A DNA stretch of 42,848 nt, taken from assembly GCA_021464525.1 (NCBI GenBank), contig JADRCO010000216.1:1-42848 (forward strand). Direction: 5' to 3'. A model generated the notes under the pieces. That model was not told the origin of the DNA and ran no database searches. It saw nothing but the letters and a program-made list of their open reading frames with translations. Position 1 is the stretch's first letter. Each line of letters begins with the position of its first letter. Positions 41,458 through 42,848 of this stretch are shown here, one piece after another. Made by a program: the position numbers and the translations under genes. This DNA comes from Rhizophagus sp. LPA8_4_AMF (taxonomy: Eukaryota > Glomeromycota > Glomeromycetes > Glomerales > Glomeraceae).

Positions 41458-42848
41458 TCGTATGGTTTGAACGACCCATGTAATAATAATTAACTCATTA
41501 GTAATTGGTCAATCAATCATAATTAGTTGGTTAAAGAAAGAAAATTACCGATTTTATACATAACAAAATTTTAATAAGAATTACTTTATAAAAATTCACC
41601 TTAATTCGAATTGACTCTGAATCAGCATAATAATTGGGTTTTATAAAAATGGCAAGCCACAGAAAATTCCAATTATGAACAAGAGTACTAAAGAATCCAT
41701 GCAATTTTTAAATAAAGTAGGATATTTTTCTTATTTTCAAGCCATCATTAAAAAAAAATCTACATCAGTAGGTACTTGAGCAGTACAGATATCATCTATC
41801 TAAGTAAAAGGATATACTGTATTGGTAATTACCGTTAAGAATAGTAATATACTTTATATCCCTCCGTTATTTAATAATTGAGAAGACTATCTATACATTG
41901 TTTAAATCTAGGATCTAATAACTTGCTAATAAAGTAGAATTTGGCGGACTGTCCAATACTTAAAAATAGTGTCATAAAATCTCTTTTGATCGAATTAATT
42001 TTGGAGCTAATATATGTAAAGTGGTAGTCCATCGATGGATATTGATAGGTCACTTCGCGGTATCAATAATAGCAATAAAGAAATAATGGGAATAAGGTGA
42101 AAATAATTAGCTTATTAAACGGGTTGAATTTTGTTCATGTCTATTTTTTAGTTTGATACGACCGATTACCTCATTTATTATTACCAACGAGATTAAATTA
42201 AGGAATAAACATCGCGGCTTTTAATTATGAAGTATTGCAAAGTGGTGGTTATTTAAATAATAAAGATCGAATGAGAGCAATTTAATTATTACTATGTATC
42301 TGAATTTGAGTTATGATACAACAAAAATTGAAAATAATGGGTAAAACTTTGATTTGAAAAGTTTCGACAAAAATTTGAATATCTTAAAAGAGCAATATAA
42401 CTAATTATACTACGAATCATTGAGAACATTTATATTTACTGTATATACTAATACACATATAAATATTTAATTTATACTTTCTTTAAAAATAGTTCATAGA
42501 AAAGCAACTTTACTAAACCACATCAATGTCGAGAATTAGTCAATTTTTTTTTACCTGTTACCCGTCACGTTGGGGTGTTCTGTCAACATAGTTTAGCAAA
42601 CCTATATCAAGTCCTATAGTAAAATTTACTATTGATTTTTTTTTGACGCTCATTTCCGTTATATATTAGCAGTTATGTTTTGAAACCAGTTTTATTTCCG
42701 AAATCTAGGTTTATTTAATTTTTATAATAAAATTCACTATATAAAATTCTATAATTTACTAATGTTAATGTACTTATAATAACAATAAAATTTCTTCAAA
42801 TAATACAAATTACAATTACAGTTTTAATTATTAAAGTATTTTTCAAAA
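41458..42848. other. AT-rich region to the window end
   Basis: No intact gene. On the minus strand, about 41890-42053 reads TYQYPSMDYHFTYISSKINS and ends FISKLLDPRFKQ. The LLDPR.K piece recalls hAT transposases, but the rest does not confirm it. Nothing recognisable after 42060. Confidence 0.4.

Noticed and set aside
41871..42053. Minus-strand LLDPRFK motif as evidence for a hAT transposase
   Set aside because: Only one short motif fits; the flanking residues do not follow the hAT dimerisation domain.
1..42848. tRNA, rRNA, CRISPR arrays, telomeric repeats
   Set aside because: I saw no T-loop/anticodon arrangement, no rRNA-like segment, no regularly spaced identical repeats with unique spacers and no TTAGGG-type array.

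Overview
The window looks like nuclear DNA of an arbuscular mycorrhizal fungus, most likely Rhizophagus irregularis or a close relative. It is extremely AT-rich with long homopolymer runs. Its genes are the expanded families typical of that lineage (F-box/LRR proteins, TKL-type kinases with the SICKGERP / IDLMKRCWD signature), its one multi-exon gene has short 63-74 nt GT-AG introns, and the spaces between genes are full of decayed transposons. The organism is inferred from family style, not from a database search.

Five genes look intact. Three are F-box/LRR-like genes without introns: 15674-17092, 35519-36964 and 38842-40323, the last two being a tandem pair. One is an F-box protein of a different family with a basic tail (32288-33337). 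One is a five-exon gene (10831-12586) whose spliced product carries an Asx-homology (ASXH/DEUBAD)-like domain. A further F-box paralogue (1227-2228) is cut by an in-frame stop, with the rest of its reading frame still legible downstream. TATAAATA boxes lie about 100-165 nt upstream of three F-box loci, and a TATAAAAA lies 72 nt upstream of a fourth.

The remaining DNA is a graveyard. On the plus strand it holds: a tandemly duplicated terminal kinase exon (4131-4720), a long TKL kinase pseudogene (5190-6260), a tnp2/CACTA-type transposase remnant (6920-7080), a fragment of the clamp-loader gene RFC1 (7877-8270), an HSP70 pseudogene (19190-19803) and a decayed non-LTR retrotransposon ORF2 (23860-25950). 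On the minus strand it holds a retropepsin remnant (18712-18958) and several frameshifted fragments of unknown family (13480-13860, 19924-20330, 34633-34950). Another unknown fragment lies on the plus strand (38070-38300).

Non-coding structure includes a 190-bp pogo/Tigger-like MITE with TA target duplication (40916-41105), a perfect inverted repeat with 42-bp arms (27039-27149), two back-to-back cruciform-forming palindromes (17273-17450), other MITE-like inverted repeats and several direct-repeat pairs.

I found no tRNA, rRNA, CRISPR array or telomeric repeat. I see no convincing multi-gene novel system. The points most worth following are the ASXH gene, the F-box birth-and-death series, the host-gene fragments and the large palindromes.
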